The notes beneath the pieces are model-generated. The model made no database searches and was not told the DNA's origin. It saw nothing but the letters and a program-made list of their open reading frames with translations. A stretch of 64,000 nucleotides of DNA, from positions 310,001-374,000 of the forward strand of contig NZ_CANMVK010000001.1 in the NCBI RefSeq assembly GCF_947501405.1, read 5' to 3'. Numbering within the stretch: position 1 is the first letter of the stretch; each line of letters begins with the position of its first letter. The stretch comes from an uncultured Hoeflea sp. GTDB taxonomy: Bacteria; Pseudomonadota; Alphaproteobacteria; Rhizobiales; Rhizobiaceae. Shown one piece after another: positions 15,038 through 24,494 of the stretch. The position numbers and the translations under genes are program-made.

Positions 15038-16583
15038 CAAGGAACGAGGTGATGGCTTTTTCTCGTATGATAATTACGGTTTATCGTATGGCGCTTCTAT
15101 TTCTGTCAACTCCATTAGATCAACAACTATTGAGGTCGTCAAAGGAACTATTGGGAATACTGCAGCGAAGACAGCAATTGGTCGACTGGGTGCTGTAACA
15201 ACCGTGGGTGTCGGTCTGGTTGATGTTGCTGATGCCGCTCGGAGCGGAGACATAAAAGGTGTTGCAGTCCAATCCTTGGGAATTGGTGGGGCATTGGCGG
15301 GCGCTTCGATTGGGTTTAAGCTTGGCGCATCCACCGCCATCACCTCGGGCCCGCTGGGCATGACCGCAATGGGATTAGTTGGATCGGTAGCCGGAGCATT
15401 GGCGGGTGAAGAGATTACACAGGCCCTTGCAAATCAAATGCTTTCCGGGAAACCGGAGGATGCTGGATTTAGCGAAGCAGCCCATGCGGAGCGCATGGCG
15501 AACGTTTATGACCAAGCCTTTCCCGAGGATCGTTTTAGCCCATTCAGCTTGCCACATTCGCTGAATCAGAGTCCTGAAGCGTCACCGAGCCGGCGGCCCG
15601 CAGGTAGAGATTTGCACCCCTCAAGCATGGAGCCCAACAGGTCGCCCGGTATGCTGGGTGGACGGACAAACGCCGCCGAAAGCCGGTCAACCCGATCGAC
15701 ACAGTCGGACTCCATCGATTCGTTTGGCGGCGGCAATCGCTCCAGAGGTATAGGCAGCCGTGAAGCCGCTGAGAACTATGGCCGCAGCTATGCGTCCGCT
15801 TCCAGATCACGTGGCTCGCGTGGTTCTCTGGCCAACAGCCCCGAGGCAAGCCCAAGCCAAAGGGCAGATGCGCGCACGCGCGCACCTGCTTCGAGCTATC
15901 GGGGCTCATCCGGATCGCTGGCCAATAGCCCGGAAGCTTCACCAAGCCAGAGACAGGGCGCCCGCGCGCCTGCGCCGGGCTCGCTGGCCAGCAGCCCGGA
16001 GGCCTCGCCGAGCCGGCGGCCCGGAGCGCGCGTGCCGGCAACCCAAATAAGTTACGAGCAGGATTTCGGTTATTCCGGCGGGCGGAACGCTGAAAGTCCC
16101 TCTGTCGGGCGCGGTTCGAATAGCCATGACGGGACCAGAGGATACAATGAGGCGCCTGACCATACCAATGGCTGGGGCGATCACAGCCCCGGCTCCGGCG
16201 GTCGCGGCGGCGGAGGCTCGTCGGGCAAACCCATCCTGTTTGATCTCAATGGTGACGGGATTTCGATCACCGAACGCGACGACAGCGCGCATTATTTCGA
16301 CATCGGCGGCGATGGCTATGACCACCGCACCGCATGGGCCGGGATCGGCGACGGGGTTCTGGTGATCGATGCCGATGGCGACGGTCAGATCTCGGGCAAG
16401 AAGGAGGTGGTGTTTACCGATTGGGACCCCTCCGCCGACAGCGATATGGAAGCGCTGCGTCAGGTGTTTGACACCAATGGCAACGGCCTGTTCGACGCCG
16501 GCGACGCGGCGTGGAACGACCTTTACATCATGGTCACCCAGGCCGACGGCTCGACGGTGATGAAGAGTCGTCAGCCAGCCTGA
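15030..16583 (+). CDS. Repeat protein with Gly/Ala-rich hydrophobic segment and truncated RTX-type Ca-binding module
   Basis: A 517-aa protein in three parts. Residues about 38-130 are a Gly/Ala-rich, partly hydrophobic stretch of the kind seen in pore-forming or membrane-inserting effectors. Residues about 180-395 are disordered, rich in Ser, Arg, Pro and Gly, with four S-P-E-A-S-P-S-(R/Q)-R units at 181, 270, 300 and 322. Residues 400-517 match the aspartate-rich module common in large RTX/calcium-binding secreted proteins: D-L-N-G-D-G, D-I-G-G-D-G, D-A-D-G-D-G-Q-I, D-T-N-G-N-G. In those proteins the module is followed by many more residues; here it stops abruptly, four bases from the convergent acetyltransferase gene, so the gene is probably 3'-truncated. 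There is no signal peptide, as in type I substrates. Composition shifts from AT-rich at the 5' end to GC-rich at the 3' end. Confidence 0.7.
   Translation: MTDKERGDGFFSYDNYGLSYGASISVNSIRSTTIEVVKGTIGNTAAKTAIGRLGAVTTVGVGLVDVADAARSGDIKGVAVQSLGIGGALAGASIGFKLGASTAITSGPLGMTAMGLVGSVAGALAGEEITQALANQMLSGKPEDAGFSEAAHAERMANVYDQAFPEDRFSPFSLPHSLNQSPEASPSRRPAGRDLHPSSMEPNRSPGMLGGRTNAAESRSTRSTQSDSIDSFGGGNRSRGIGSREAAENYGRSYASASRSRGSRGSLANSPEASPSQRADARTRAPASSYRGSSGSLANSPEASPSQRQGARAPAPGSLASSPEASPSRRPGARVPATQISYEQDFGYSGGRNAESPSVGRGSNSHDGTRGYNEAPDHTNGWGDHSPGSGGRGGGGSSGKPILFDLNGDGISITERDDSAHYFDIGGDGYDHRTAWAGIGDGVLVIDADGDGQISGKKEVVFTDWDPSADSDMEALRQVFDTNGNGLFDAGDAAWNDLYIMVTQADGSTVMKSRQPA
15570..16019 (+). repeat. 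Degenerate tandem coding repeats (SPEASPS units)
   Basis: Four copies encoding S-P-E-A-S-P-S-R/Q-R begin at about 15570, 15837, 15927 and 15993. The last three share an upstream G-S-L-A-(N/S)-S context, and the two S-P-S-Q-R copies share an R-G-S-x-G-S-L-A-N lead. Spacings are 267, 90 and 66 bases, all multiples of three. Confidence 0.7.
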
Positions 16584-16587
16584 TTAC

Positions 16588-17112
16588 TCAAGCCGCCCAC
16601 AACACCGGGTCTTGCCAGGGTTTTGGCACCACGAGCGTTCCGCTGGGCATTTTGTGCGCGGGGATGAGGCACTGTGATTGCCAGGCGTCGCCCCAGTCCG
16701 CGGGGAGCGGGTAGGGGGTTGCGGCGCCGGTTTCGGTGGAAAAGCCGTGCCGGCTATAATAGGCGGGATCGCCCAACACATAGACGGGGCCGATGCCTTC
16801 GGCCGCAAGCAACGCCAAGCCTTCGCGGATCAGTTTGCCGCCGATGCCTTGCCGCTGCAGTTCCGGCGCAACACAGAGCGGGCCGAGCAGCGCGGCGCGT
16901 TCGCCCGTGGCATCGACAGTGCAGCGGGTGAAGATCACGTGGCCTGCCGGTTGCTCGCCATGGCATGCCACCAGCGACAAGATGTCGTTCGGCGCTTCAA
17001 GCAACCGCCCCAGCACCGGCAGCAGATCTTCCTCGGGAAAGGCTTGGGGATAGAGGGCGTCAAGCTGCGCCCTGTCGGCTTGCCTGCTGGATCTGATTTC
17101 GATGTCGGTCAC
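16588..17112 (-). CDS. GNAT-family N-acetyltransferase, YhbS type
   Basis: A 174-aa acetyltransferase. The acetyl-CoA loop reads Q-R-Q-G-I-G-G-K-L and follows the strand L-G-P-L-C-V-A-P. The later L-G-D-P-A-Y-Y-S-R-H-G-F block is characteristic of YhbS-type GNATs. The substrate is unknown. The GTG at 17112 has AAGGA six bases upstream and begins V-T-D-I-E-I-R; an in-frame ATG at 17139 is an alternative. The stop lies four bases from the end of the convergent repeat-protein gene, leaving no room for a terminator. The next minus-strand gene upstream (GH25 lysozyme) is about 180 bases away. Confidence 0.85.
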   Translation of the reverse strand: MTDIEIRSSRQADRAQLDALYPQAFPEEDLLPVLGRLLEAPNDILSLVACHGEQPAGHVIFTRCTVDATGERAALLGPLCVAPELQRQGIGGKLIREGLALLAAEGIGPVYVLGDPAYYSRHGFSTETGAATPYPLPADWGDAWQSQCLIPAHKMPSGTLVVPKPWQDPVLWAA

Positions 17113-17294
17113 GTCTATTCCTTGCCCCTTGTGCCACATGTTCTCCACCGCGCCGGATGCTGCCATAGCGCGCAGCATCGTGTCCAACTTGTTGTGGGCT
17201 TTTCCAACCCTGGCCCTGGCCGGCGAACGCTGCCACCTCGTTCAGGTCGTGAATGGCCGGTTCCGATGTGGTCGTGAACCCGAGTTCCGCCATT

Positions 17295-18212
17295 TCACCG
17301 GGCGTATTTCTTCAGCCACTCGCGCCATTGCTGTTTGCCTCCGGCGAAGGCGTTGATGTCGGTGTTGCCCTTGATGCCGGGCATGATGCCGGTGCCGGTA
17401 TACTGCCAGAAGGTCCAGGGGTGGTCGGGATAGATATCCTGCGGGTGGGCGGCCACGGAGCGAAGCCAGAACTGATAGTTCTTGAAATGGCCATCGAGAT
17501 TTTCGCGGTGGAAATCGACCGGGGTGTAAATGATCGGGCGCTTGCCGAAATGACGGCCAACCATGTCCAGCCAGATCTTCATTTCGGCGCGCACGGTGGC
17601 GGGATCGGGGCGGGTGGTGCAGGTCTTCGAGGCGTGGTTCCACTCGACATCAAGCACCGGCGGCATCTGCACAGAGGCGCGCGCCACATTGGCGATAAAC
17701 CAGGCCGCCTGTTCGCGCGCGGGGCGGCAGAAATAGTAGAAATGATAGGGCGCATGGGCAATGCCCGCCGCGCGCGCACCGCGCCAGTACTCCTCGAACC
17801 GGCTGTCGGTGTGGTCGCCGCCTTCGGTGGCTTTCATGAAGGCGAAAGCGATGCCTGCCCGGCGCACTTCGCGCCAGTTGATGTCGCCCTGCCATTTCGA
17901 CACGTCAATGCCGTGAACCGGATAGAGGTCGGGCTTGCGGCGTCCGAAATCCACCGGGTCGCTGTCGCCGTAGCGGCCGTTGCCGGGCGCCTTGAGCCGC
18001 TTGACATCGGGGCGGGCGGTGGATGCGGGCGCTGCCTGGCTGGTCTTGCCGACCGGTTGCAGACCGTCGGTCAGGCTCGATGAATTGCAGCCGGCAAGCA
18101 CCAGGCCAGCGCTCAGCAAAACTGCCGCGGCTACAAGGCCGCGAAACCGGGCCGCGGCCGGTTGCGCCGGGCGGCTAATGGTGCCGGGAACAGAACGGCG
18201 AAAGCTCGGCAT
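17295..18212 (-). CDS. GH25-family muramidase (lysozyme-like) lipoprotein
   Basis: A 305-aa lipoprotein muramidase predicted to cleave MurNAc-beta-1,4-GlcNAc bonds. The signal peptide ends in L-V-L-A-G-C with the lipidated Cys at 42. The GH25 domain runs from about 100 to the C-terminus: G-I-D-V-S-K-W-Q-G-x-I-N-W at the start, then M-K-A-T-E-G. The D-x-E pair in V-L-D-V-E-W (D188, E190) carries the catalytic acid. W-Q-Y-T-G follows near the end, with a closing D-I-N-A-F strand. The start at 18212 (M-P-S-F-R-R) is chosen; TTG/ATG codons at 18248 and 18245 would lengthen the N-region. Lipidation would tether it to a membrane facing peptidoglycan. Confidence 0.88.
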   Translation of the reverse strand: MPSFRRSVPGTISRPAQPAAARFRGLVAAAVLLSAGLVLAGCNSSSLTDGLQPVGKTSQAAPASTARPDVKRLKAPGNGRYGDSDPVDFGRRKPDLYPVHGIDVSKWQGDINWREVRRAGIAFAFMKATEGGDHTDSRFEEYWRGARAAGIAHAPYHFYYFCRPAREQAAWFIANVARASVQMPPVLDVEWNHASKTCTTRPDPATVRAEMKIWLDMVGRHFGKRPIIYTPVDFHRENLDGHFKNYQFWLRSVAAHPQDIYPDHPWTFWQYTGTGIMPGIKGNTDINAFAGGKQQWREWLKKYAR

Positions 18213-18443
18213 GGGACGGCCTTCCGGCAAATCATCAGGTGTCATCAAGGCACTACACGGTTTGGGCTTGAGAGGGAATCCCGCAATCCGGGCTTTGTCC
18301 GGACAAGATCGGAAGCCATTCTTGGCGACAAAAGCTTAAAATTTGAGAAACGAAATAAATCATGTGTTTACTACAAAAATTGCCGGTCACAATTTGTTAA
18401 ATCCTGCTCACGCATGATCGTTGGCGGAACAGGAGTATTTGGC

Positions 18444-20033
18444 ATGATGCTGAATTCTTATCTGCCAAACATGCGTCGGCGAGATGTTATCGCCAGTTTG
18501 GCAATCGGAACGACCACAGCTCTGGCGCTATCCGCCGGAGACAGTTTTGCGAGCGTATCGTCGACCCAGGCGATCATCGGCGCCTCGGCAAGCCCGCTTT
18601 CGCTGGCGCTTTGCGCCGTGCCCTCGGCTTTGGCGCTGCTGCTGGCCGGGCTCGGGATTCGACAATCAAGACTATCACGCCAACTTAGCGATGAACGCGC
18701 CAGCATGGATGCTCTGCGCCACGCTGCCTATCACGACAGTCTGACCGGCTTGCGCAATCGTCATGCACTGATCGAGGATTTCGCAGCCGCGAGGGTTGAC
18801 CGGGACCTGGCGGGCGAGAGCGTAGCGGTGCTGCTGTTTGATCTCGACCGTTTCAAATTCATCAACGACACCATGGGCCATGCCGCTGGAGACGCGGTGC
18901 TGAAAGCGCTTGGCGGCCGCATTGCGGGCGCTTGCGGACCGGCGCAATGGGCCTACCGGCTGGGCGGCGACGAGTTCGTTGTGTTTTGGGATTGTGCGCC
19001 CGGCGAGGCGGCGATCTCGAGCTTCTGCCGCAGCCTGGCGACCAGTGTTTTCAAGCCTGTCGAGCATGGCGGCGGGGTCATCGAGACCTCCGGCAGCATC
19101 GGCATCACTTTGATGCGCAAGGGCGAAAGCACGCTTTCGGATATGCTCAAGCGGGCCGATCTGGCGTTGTACCGCGCCAAGGAGACGCCGGGGCTGAGCC
19201 ATTCAATGTTCACCCAGTCCATGGACAGCGACTACAAGCTGCGCCGCGGCCTTGAGGCGGATATGCGCGCCGGCCTGAAGAATGGCGCCTTCAACCTGTC
19301 CTACCTGCCGGTGTTTGCGGCGGGCGCTCAGGGCGCGGCCGGGTTCAGCGCGCAATTGACCTGGACCCATCCTGATCACGGTGTGGTGGCCCCGGAACTG
19401 TTCATCCCGCTGGCGGAGGAGAACGGACTGACCCTGCTGCTGGGCCGATGGCTGCTCAGACGCGCACTGGCCGATGCGGCCGGATGGGCGCCGCAGATCC
19501 GGTTGATCGTGCCGCTCAGCGCCCATCAGCTCAGCGATCCGGGTTTTGTCACCGATGTGATCGCCATGCTGGCGGCGGCCGAAGTTGCACCGCAACGTCT
19601 GGTGTTTGATTTGCGCAGCAATGCTGTTCCGGCAGGCAATCGCGCCGGGCTGCAGGCCATCGAACAGTTGCGCGGAGCCGGAGTTGAGATCGCAGTCAGC
19701 GACTTTTCAGCAGGAATTGCCGGCCTGGCCATGACGCGGCCGCATGCGGTCGACCGGGTGCGGCTCGATCTCGAGCATGTCAAGGCGATGGCCGGCGAGG
19801 AACGCTTTGCCCAGATGCTGAGCCTGTTTCTGCAATTGGCCTCGACCGTGGAAACCCCGGTGACGCTGACCGGGGTCGACAGCCTGGTCGATCTGGAATG
19901 CGCGATCGCCGCCGGGGTTACCGATGTCGAGGGCCGCTTCTCGGGCCCGCCGCTGAGTGCGCAAGAGGTGCTTGAGGCCTTTGGCGACGGCGAATTGCGC
20001 AGTGTGCCGCGTCTCGACCGCCTTGCCGGATAG
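18444..20033 (+). CDS. GGDEF protein with degenerate EAL domain (diguanylate cyclase-like)
   Basis: A 529-aa protein. A basic/hydrophobic N-terminus and a membrane segment (about 50-72) precede a GGDEF domain at about 90-250 with an intact G-G-D-E-F at 174-178, so c-di-GMP synthesis is plausible. The inhibitory RxxD site is absent (G-P-A-Q occupies that place). The C-terminal half (about 265-515) has the EAL fold, but the E-A-L motif reads S-A-Q (302-304) and the D-D-F-G-T-G loop reads S-D-F-S-A-G (419-424). Metal-binding Glu/Asp and the catalytic Lys are also replaced, so phosphodiesterase activity is unlikely. AGGAG (18431-18435) supports ATG 18444; the frame is open further upstream to 18162 but overlaps the GH25 gene. 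Confidence 0.88.
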   Translation: MMLNSYLPNMRRRDVIASLAIGTTTALALSAGDSFASVSSTQAIIGASASPLSLALCAVPSALALLLAGLGIRQSRLSRQLSDERASMDALRHAAYHDSLTGLRNRHALIEDFAAARVDRDLAGESVAVLLFDLDRFKFINDTMGHAAGDAVLKALGGRIAGACGPAQWAYRLGGDEFVVFWDCAPGEAAISSFCRSLATSVFKPVEHGGGVIETSGSIGITLMRKGESTLSDMLKRADLALYRAKETPGLSHSMFTQSMDSDYKLRRGLEADMRAGLKNGAFNLSYLPVFAAGAQGAAGFSAQLTWTHPDHGVVAPELFIPLAEENGLTLLLGRWLLRRALADAAGWAPQIRLIVPLSAHQLSDPGFVTDVIAMLAAAEVAPQRLVFDLRSNAVPAGNRAGLQAIEQLRGAGVEIAVSDFSAGIAGLAMTRPHAVDRVRLDLEHVKAMAGEERFAQMLSLFLQLASTVETPVTLTGVDSLVDLECAIAAGVTDVEGRFSGPPLSAQEVLEAFGDGELRSVPRLDRLAG

Positions 20034-20132
20034 GCTGCCGGCCTTTCGTCCGATCTGATTTGGCCCGGGAAGGTCCCACCATCACGGGCGTCGTGACAAG
20101 AGTTCCTACCGGGATCGGGGTTCGCTCCGTTC

Positions 20133-23100
20133 TCAGATCCTGCCGGCGCCACCCCCTGTCGGTGTCGTCAGGATCACCGCTTCGCCAGCCTCCAGCACTG
20201 TCTGGTCGCAGGCTTTCAGGGTCTCGATGCTGCCGTCGCGCCGGCGGATCTGGGTCAGGCCGACTTCGCCCGCGCCGCCGCCATCGATCCCCAAGGGCGG
20301 CCGGTTGCGGTGCGAGGACAGGATTGCCAGATCCATGCGTTCGAGAAAGCGGATGGTGCGGCGGGTGCCGTCGCCAGCCGAATAACGGCCGCGGCCGCCC
20401 GAGCCCTCGCGGATGTGAAAATCTTCAAGCTCGACGGGAAAGCGCATCTCCAGGATTTCGGGATCGGTCAGCCGCGAGTTGGTCATGTGGGTGTGCACGC
20501 CCGAAGTGCCGTCAAAGCCGCGACCGGAATTCTCATAGCCTGCCGGAGAACCCGAACAGATCGTTTCATAATACTGGTGGCGATCGTTGCCGAAGGTGAG
20601 ATTGTTCATGGTGCCCTGGCTGTTGGCCAGCGCGCCGAGTGCGCCGAAGATCGCATTGGTGACATGCTGGGAGGTTTCGACATTGCCGGCGACCACTGCG
20701 CGCGGATAGGCGGGCTTGAGCATCGAGCCTTCGGGAATGACGATATGGATCGGCCGGAGGCAGCCGGCATTCATGGGAATCGGTTTTTCGACCATTACCC
20801 GGAAACAATAGAGCACTGCCGCGCGCGCCACCGGTTCGGGCGCGTTGAAATTGTTGGCAATTGCGTCGGATGTGCCGGTGAAATCGACCGTGGCTTCGCG
20901 TTTGTCGTGATCGACCGAGATCTTTACCTTGATTACCTGGCCGGTGTCGGTCGGATACTCGTATTCGCAATCCGACAGTGTCGAGATCAGGCGGGCGACG
21001 CTTTCGGCGGCATTGTCCTGGACGTGGCCCATATAGGCCTCGACAACATCGAGCCCGAAATCAACGACCATTTTCCGCAGATCCGCCACGCCCTTTTCGT
21101 TGGCCGCGATCTGGGCTTTCAGGTCGGCGACATTCTGGGTGACGTTGCGAACCGGGTAGGGATGATCGGTGAGCAGCGCGATCAGCTCCTGCTCGCAAAA
21201 GCGCCCGCGCTCGACGATGCGGAAATTGTCGATCAACACACCTTCTTCGTCGACGGTGGTGGCCAGTGGCGTCATCGATCCCGGCGCGGTGCCGCCGACA
21301 TCGGCATGGTGGCCGCGCGAAGCGGCCCAGAACAGGATTTCCGACCCGTCGTCGGAGAATACCGGGGTGACCACGGTGATGTCGGGCAGATGGGTGCCGC
21401 CATTGTAGGGCGCGTTGAGGGCGAACACATCGCCGGGGTGAATGTCGCCTTCGTTAAGACGGATGATGGTTTCCACCGAGCGGTCCATCGAGCCCAGATG
21501 CACCGGCATATGCGGCGCGTTGGCCACCAGACGGCCATCGCGATCGAACACCGCGCAGGAAAAATCCAGACGCTCCTTGATGTTGACGGAATAGGCGGTG
21601 TTTTGCAGCGTCACGCCCATCTGCTCGGCAATGGACATGAACAGATTGTTGAAGACCTCGAGCATGATCGGATCGGCGGTGTCGGCGCCGATGGCGAGCG
21701 CGCGTTCGAGCTTCTCATGCCGGGTGAGCACCACGTGATCACGGGCGTTGATTGCGGCCTCCCAGCCCGGCTCGATGACGATGGTCTGGTTGGGCTCGAT
21801 GATCATCGCCGGCCCCTTGAGACGGTGACCGGGCTTGAGGGTTTCGCGGCGGATGACCCGGGCGTCACGCCACCCGCCCCCGGAGTAGATCGCGCGGGTC
21901 TCGCCAGCGCCGATTTCGGTGCGTGTCAGCGGATGTTCGGGCTCGGCGCGGTTGTCTTCCCGGTCGTCGATGCCTTCCACCGAGATCGCTTCGATGATCA
22001 CCGGCTTGTTGTCATAGACAAAGCCGAACTGCGCCTTGTGGGCGGCTTCGAATTCGCTGCGGGCAGCGTCGAAATCGAAATCGGAGAAGGCCACGGGGAT
22101 GGTGGTGTCAGTGCCATCATATCTCAATTGCAGCAGCGGCCGCCAACTGATGGCGTCATCGGGTACGCCCTGGCCGGCGAGTTCCTTGAAGACCCCCTTG
22201 CACAATAAATCGATGAGCAGCCTGACATCGGTGCGGCTGTCTTCATCAAGCGGCTTGATCAGCGCCTGCTGGCGGCTGGCGAAGACGCTGGCGAGGCCGA
22301 TGCCGTAGGCTGACAGCAGACCCGAGAACGGATGGATCAGGATCGATTCCATGCCCAGCGCGTCGGCCACCAGACAGGCATGCTGGCCGCCGGCGCCGCC
22401 GAAACAATTGAGCAGATAGCGGGTAACGTCATAGCCGCGCTGCACCGAGATCTTCTTGATGGCGTTGGCCATGTTCTCGACCGCGATGGTGACGAACCCT
22501 TCGGCGATATCTTCGGCGGACTTGCCCGGCTGATCGTTCGCGAGATCGGCGAAAGCGGCACGGACTGCATTTGCGTCAAGCGGCTGGTCCTGGCTGGGTC
22601 CGAAAATGGCGGGGAAGAAATCGGGCTGCAGCTTGCCCAGCATGACATTGGCGTCGGTGACCGTCAGCGGTCCGCCGCGGCGGTAGCAGGCAGGGCCGGG
22701 ATTGGCACCGGCGCTGTCGGGCCCGGCCCGGAAACGGCCGGCTTCGGCATGCAGAACCGAACCGCCGCCGGCGGCGACCGTGTGGATGCGCATCATCGGC
22801 GCGCGGATACGTACGCCAGCGACTTCGGTGTCGAAAGCACGTTCGTAATCACCGTCATAGTGGGCGACATCGGTGGAGGTGCCGCCCATGTCGAAGCCAA
22901 TCACCTTGTCGAAACCGGCCAGTGCCGCGGTTTCGACCATGCCGACCACACCGCCGGCGGGGCCTGAGAGAATGGCGTCCTTGCCGCGAAACATGTCGGC
23001 GGCGGTAAGCCCGCCGGACGACATCATGAATTGCAGTGTGGGACCTGGCTCGCCGGACGGTGTGGCGCCCAGTTCGCCGGCGACCCGGTCGACATAGCGC

Positions 23101-23759
23101 CTGAGGATCGGCGAGAGATAGGCGTCGACCACGGTGGTGTCGCCGCGGCCGACCAGTTTGGCCAGCGGCGAAACCTGATGGCTGACCGAGATCTGCGAGA
23201 AGCCGGCGCGTTTGCAGGCATCTTCGACGATGATCTCGTGAATGGCGTTCTGCCAGGCGTGCATCAGCACCACGGCGACCGAGTCGATGCCGTCGGCGCG
23301 GGCCCTGGCGAGTTCGGGCTCGAGATCCTCCAGCGCCGGGCCGCGCACCGCCTTGCCTGTGGCTATTATGCGCTCGTCGACCTCGATCACCCGCTCATAA
23401 AGCTGCTCGGGAAGAATGATCTCCTTGGCGAAGATGTCCGGCCGGGCCTGGTAGGCGATCCGCAGTGCATCGCGGAAGCCCCTGGTGATGACCAGCGCGG
23501 TGCGGTCGCCCTTGCGCTCAAGCAGCGCGTTGGTGGCCACAGTGGTGCCCATCTTGACGTGACCGACCCTGGATGGCGGGATCGGCGCACCCTGGTCGAT
23601 ACCCAGGAGATCGCGGATGCCTTGAATGGCGGCATCGGGATAGGCCTCGGGGTTTTCAGACAGCAGCTTGCGCTGGTGCAACTGGCCGTCGGGCGCGCGG
23701 CCGACCACATCGGTGAAGGTGCCGCCACGATCAATCCAGAAATCCCAGGCGCCGGTCAT
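20133..23759 (-). CDS. oplAH: 5-oxoprolinase, fused hydantoinase A/B type
   Basis: A 1208-aa cytoplasmic enzyme, the usual length of fused OplAH, which uses ATP to open 5-oxoproline (pyroglutamate) to glutamate. The N-terminal half is HyuA-like: D-R-G-G-T-F-T-D at about residues 10-17, [12 protein letters not shown], and the ATPase block [10 protein letters not shown]. The C-terminal half is HyuB-like, from about residue 690, with [12 protein letters not shown] and [18 protein letters not shown] precedes the ATG at 23759; an in-frame ATG at 23807 is weaker. The divergent MarR-type regulator, about 130 bases away, probably controls it. Confidence 0.92.
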   Translation of the reverse strand: MTGAWDFWIDRGGTFTDVVGRAPDGQLHQRKLLSENPEAYPDAAIQGIRDLLGIDQGAPIPPSRVGHVKMGTTVATNALLERKGDRTALVITRGFRDALRIAYQARPDIFAKEIILPEQLYERVIEVDERIIATGKAVRGPALEDLEPELARARADGIDSVAVVLMHAWQNAIHEIIVEDACKRAGFSQISVSHQVSPLAKLVGRGDTTVVDAYLSPILRRYVDRVAGELGATPSGEPGPTLQFMMSSGGLTAADMFRGKDAILSGPAGGVVGMVETAALAGFDKVIGFDMGGTSTDVAHYDGDYERAFDTEVAGVRIRAPMMRIHTVAAGGGSVLHAEAGRFRAGPDSAGANPGPACYRRGGPLTVTDANVMLGKLQPDFFPAIFGPSQDQPLDANAVRAAFADLANDQPGKSAEDIAEGFVTIAVENMANAIKKISVQRGYDVTRYLLNCFGGAGGQHACLVADALGMESILIHPFSGLLSAYGIGLASVFASRQQALIKPLDEDSRTDVRLLIDLLCKGVFKELAGQGVPDDAISWRPLLQLRYDGTDTTIPVAFSDFDFDAARSEFEAAHKAQFGFVYDNKPVIIEAISVEGIDDREDNRAEPEHPLTRTEIGAGETRAIYSGGGWRDARVIRRETLKPGHRLKGPAMIIEPNQTIVIEPGWEAAINARDHVVLTRHEKLERALAIGADTADPIMLEVFNNLFMSIAEQMGVTLQNTAYSVNIKERLDFSCAVFDRDGRLVANAPHMPVHLGSMDRSVETIIRLNEGDIHPGDVFALNAPYNGGTHLPDITVVTPVFSDDGSEILFWAASRGHHADVGGTAPGSMTPLATTVDEEGVLIDNFRIVERGRFCEQELIALLTDHPYPVRNVTQNVADLKAQIAANEKGVADLRKMVVDFGLDVVEAYMGHVQDNAAESVARLISTLSDCEYEYPTDTGQVIKVKISVDHDKREATVDFTGTSDAIANNFNAPEPVARAAVLYCFRVMVEKPIPMNAGCLRPIHIVIPEGSMLKPAYPRAVVAGNVETSQHVTNAIFGALGALANSQGTMNNLTFGNDRHQYYETICSGSPAGYENSGRGFDGTSGVHTHMTNSRLTDPEILEMRFPVELEDFHIREGSGGRGRYSAGDGTRRTIRFLERMDLAILSSHRNRPPLGIDGGGAGEVGLTQIRRRDGSIETLKACDQTVLEAGEAVILTTPTGGGAGRI

Positions 23760-23848
23760 GATCACTCTCCCCAATGCGTGCGTTTTGCCGCTGTTTGCCG
23801 GGCGCATCGCGGTTGCGCGCCATGGACACTGAATTCAGTCTGCGTATA

Positions 23849-23865
23849 ATGCCTATTGTTGGCAT
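23849..23865. promoter_or_regulatory. Inverted repeat between oplAH and the MarR-type gene
   Basis: ATGCC (23849-23853) and GGCAT (23861-23865) form perfect 5-bp arms around a 7-base centre. A TATAAT (23845-23850) overlaps the left arm on the plus strand. This is a good place for the neighbouring MarR-family protein to control both divergent genes. Confidence 0.45.
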
Positions 23866-23888
23866 AACGTCAATAATTTATCTATATA

Positions 23889-24437
23889 ATGCGAGTGAAA
23901 ATCGTGACTGACCGGAAAACCACCCAGCAAATAGCCTCTGGCCCGATCGTATCCGCGGCGCATCTTGCCGATGGGGCGCTGCCGGCGCTGTCGGAGATGG
24001 AATTCGCGCTGGTGATCCTCGGCAATGCCTATCAGCGCTGGATTGCGCGCGGTACGGCGGCGGCCGGCGGCGACGGGCTGTCGAGCATGGAGGTGCAGAT
24101 CCTGCATGCGGTCAATCACCGCGAGCGTGACAAGAGCCAGGCGGATCTGTGCATGATGTTCAACATCGAGGACACCCATGTGGTGGCCTATGCGCTCAAA
24201 AAACTCGAAGCGCTGAAGCTGGTGGAACCGGGCCGGCGCGGCAAGGAAAAGACCGCCCGGATCACCCAGGCGGGCGCCGATCTGTGCCTTGGATACCGCG
24301 AGATCCGCGAAAAACTGCTGGTCGAAAGCGTCAGGACACTGGGGCTCGACGAGAACCGGATCAGCGAGATCGCGGCCTTGATGCGGGTGATGTCGGGGCA
24401 GTATGACCAGGCCTCAAGGGCAGCGGCGAGCTATTGA
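23889..24437 (+). CDS. MarR-family winged-helix transcriptional regulator
   Basis: A 182-aa predicted regulator. The winged helix lies at about residues 75-150: S-S-M-E-V-Q-I-L-H-A-V, then the recognition region K-S-Q-A-D-L-C ... D-T-H-V-V-A-Y-A-L-K-K-L, then a wing rich in R-R-G-K-E-K. This type of MarR-like protein is regularly found beside hydantoinase/oxoprolinase genes, so it probably senses a cyclic amide or related metabolite. The ATG at 23889 lacks a clear Shine-Dalgarno and overlaps a TATAAT-like box at 23885-23890. A GTG at 23904 in the same frame is a possible alternative. Confidence 0.8.
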   Translation: MRVKIVTDRKTTQQIASGPIVSAAHLADGALPALSEMEFALVILGNAYQRWIARGTAAAGGDGLSSMEVQILHAVNHRERDKSQADLCMMFNIEDTHVVAYALKKLEALKLVEPGRRGKEKTARITQAGADLCLGYREIREKLLVESVRTLGLDENRISEIAALMRVMSGQYDQASRAAASY

Positions 24438-24494
24438 TTCTGGGTCTTGCGGCTCATCAGCGTTGCCATTTAATCCAAGCCACCAAGGGAGTGC

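Noticed and set aside
20310-22208. 632-codon open frame on the plus strand
   Set aside because: Lies antisense inside oplAH; a GC-rich shadow frame without recognisable motifs.
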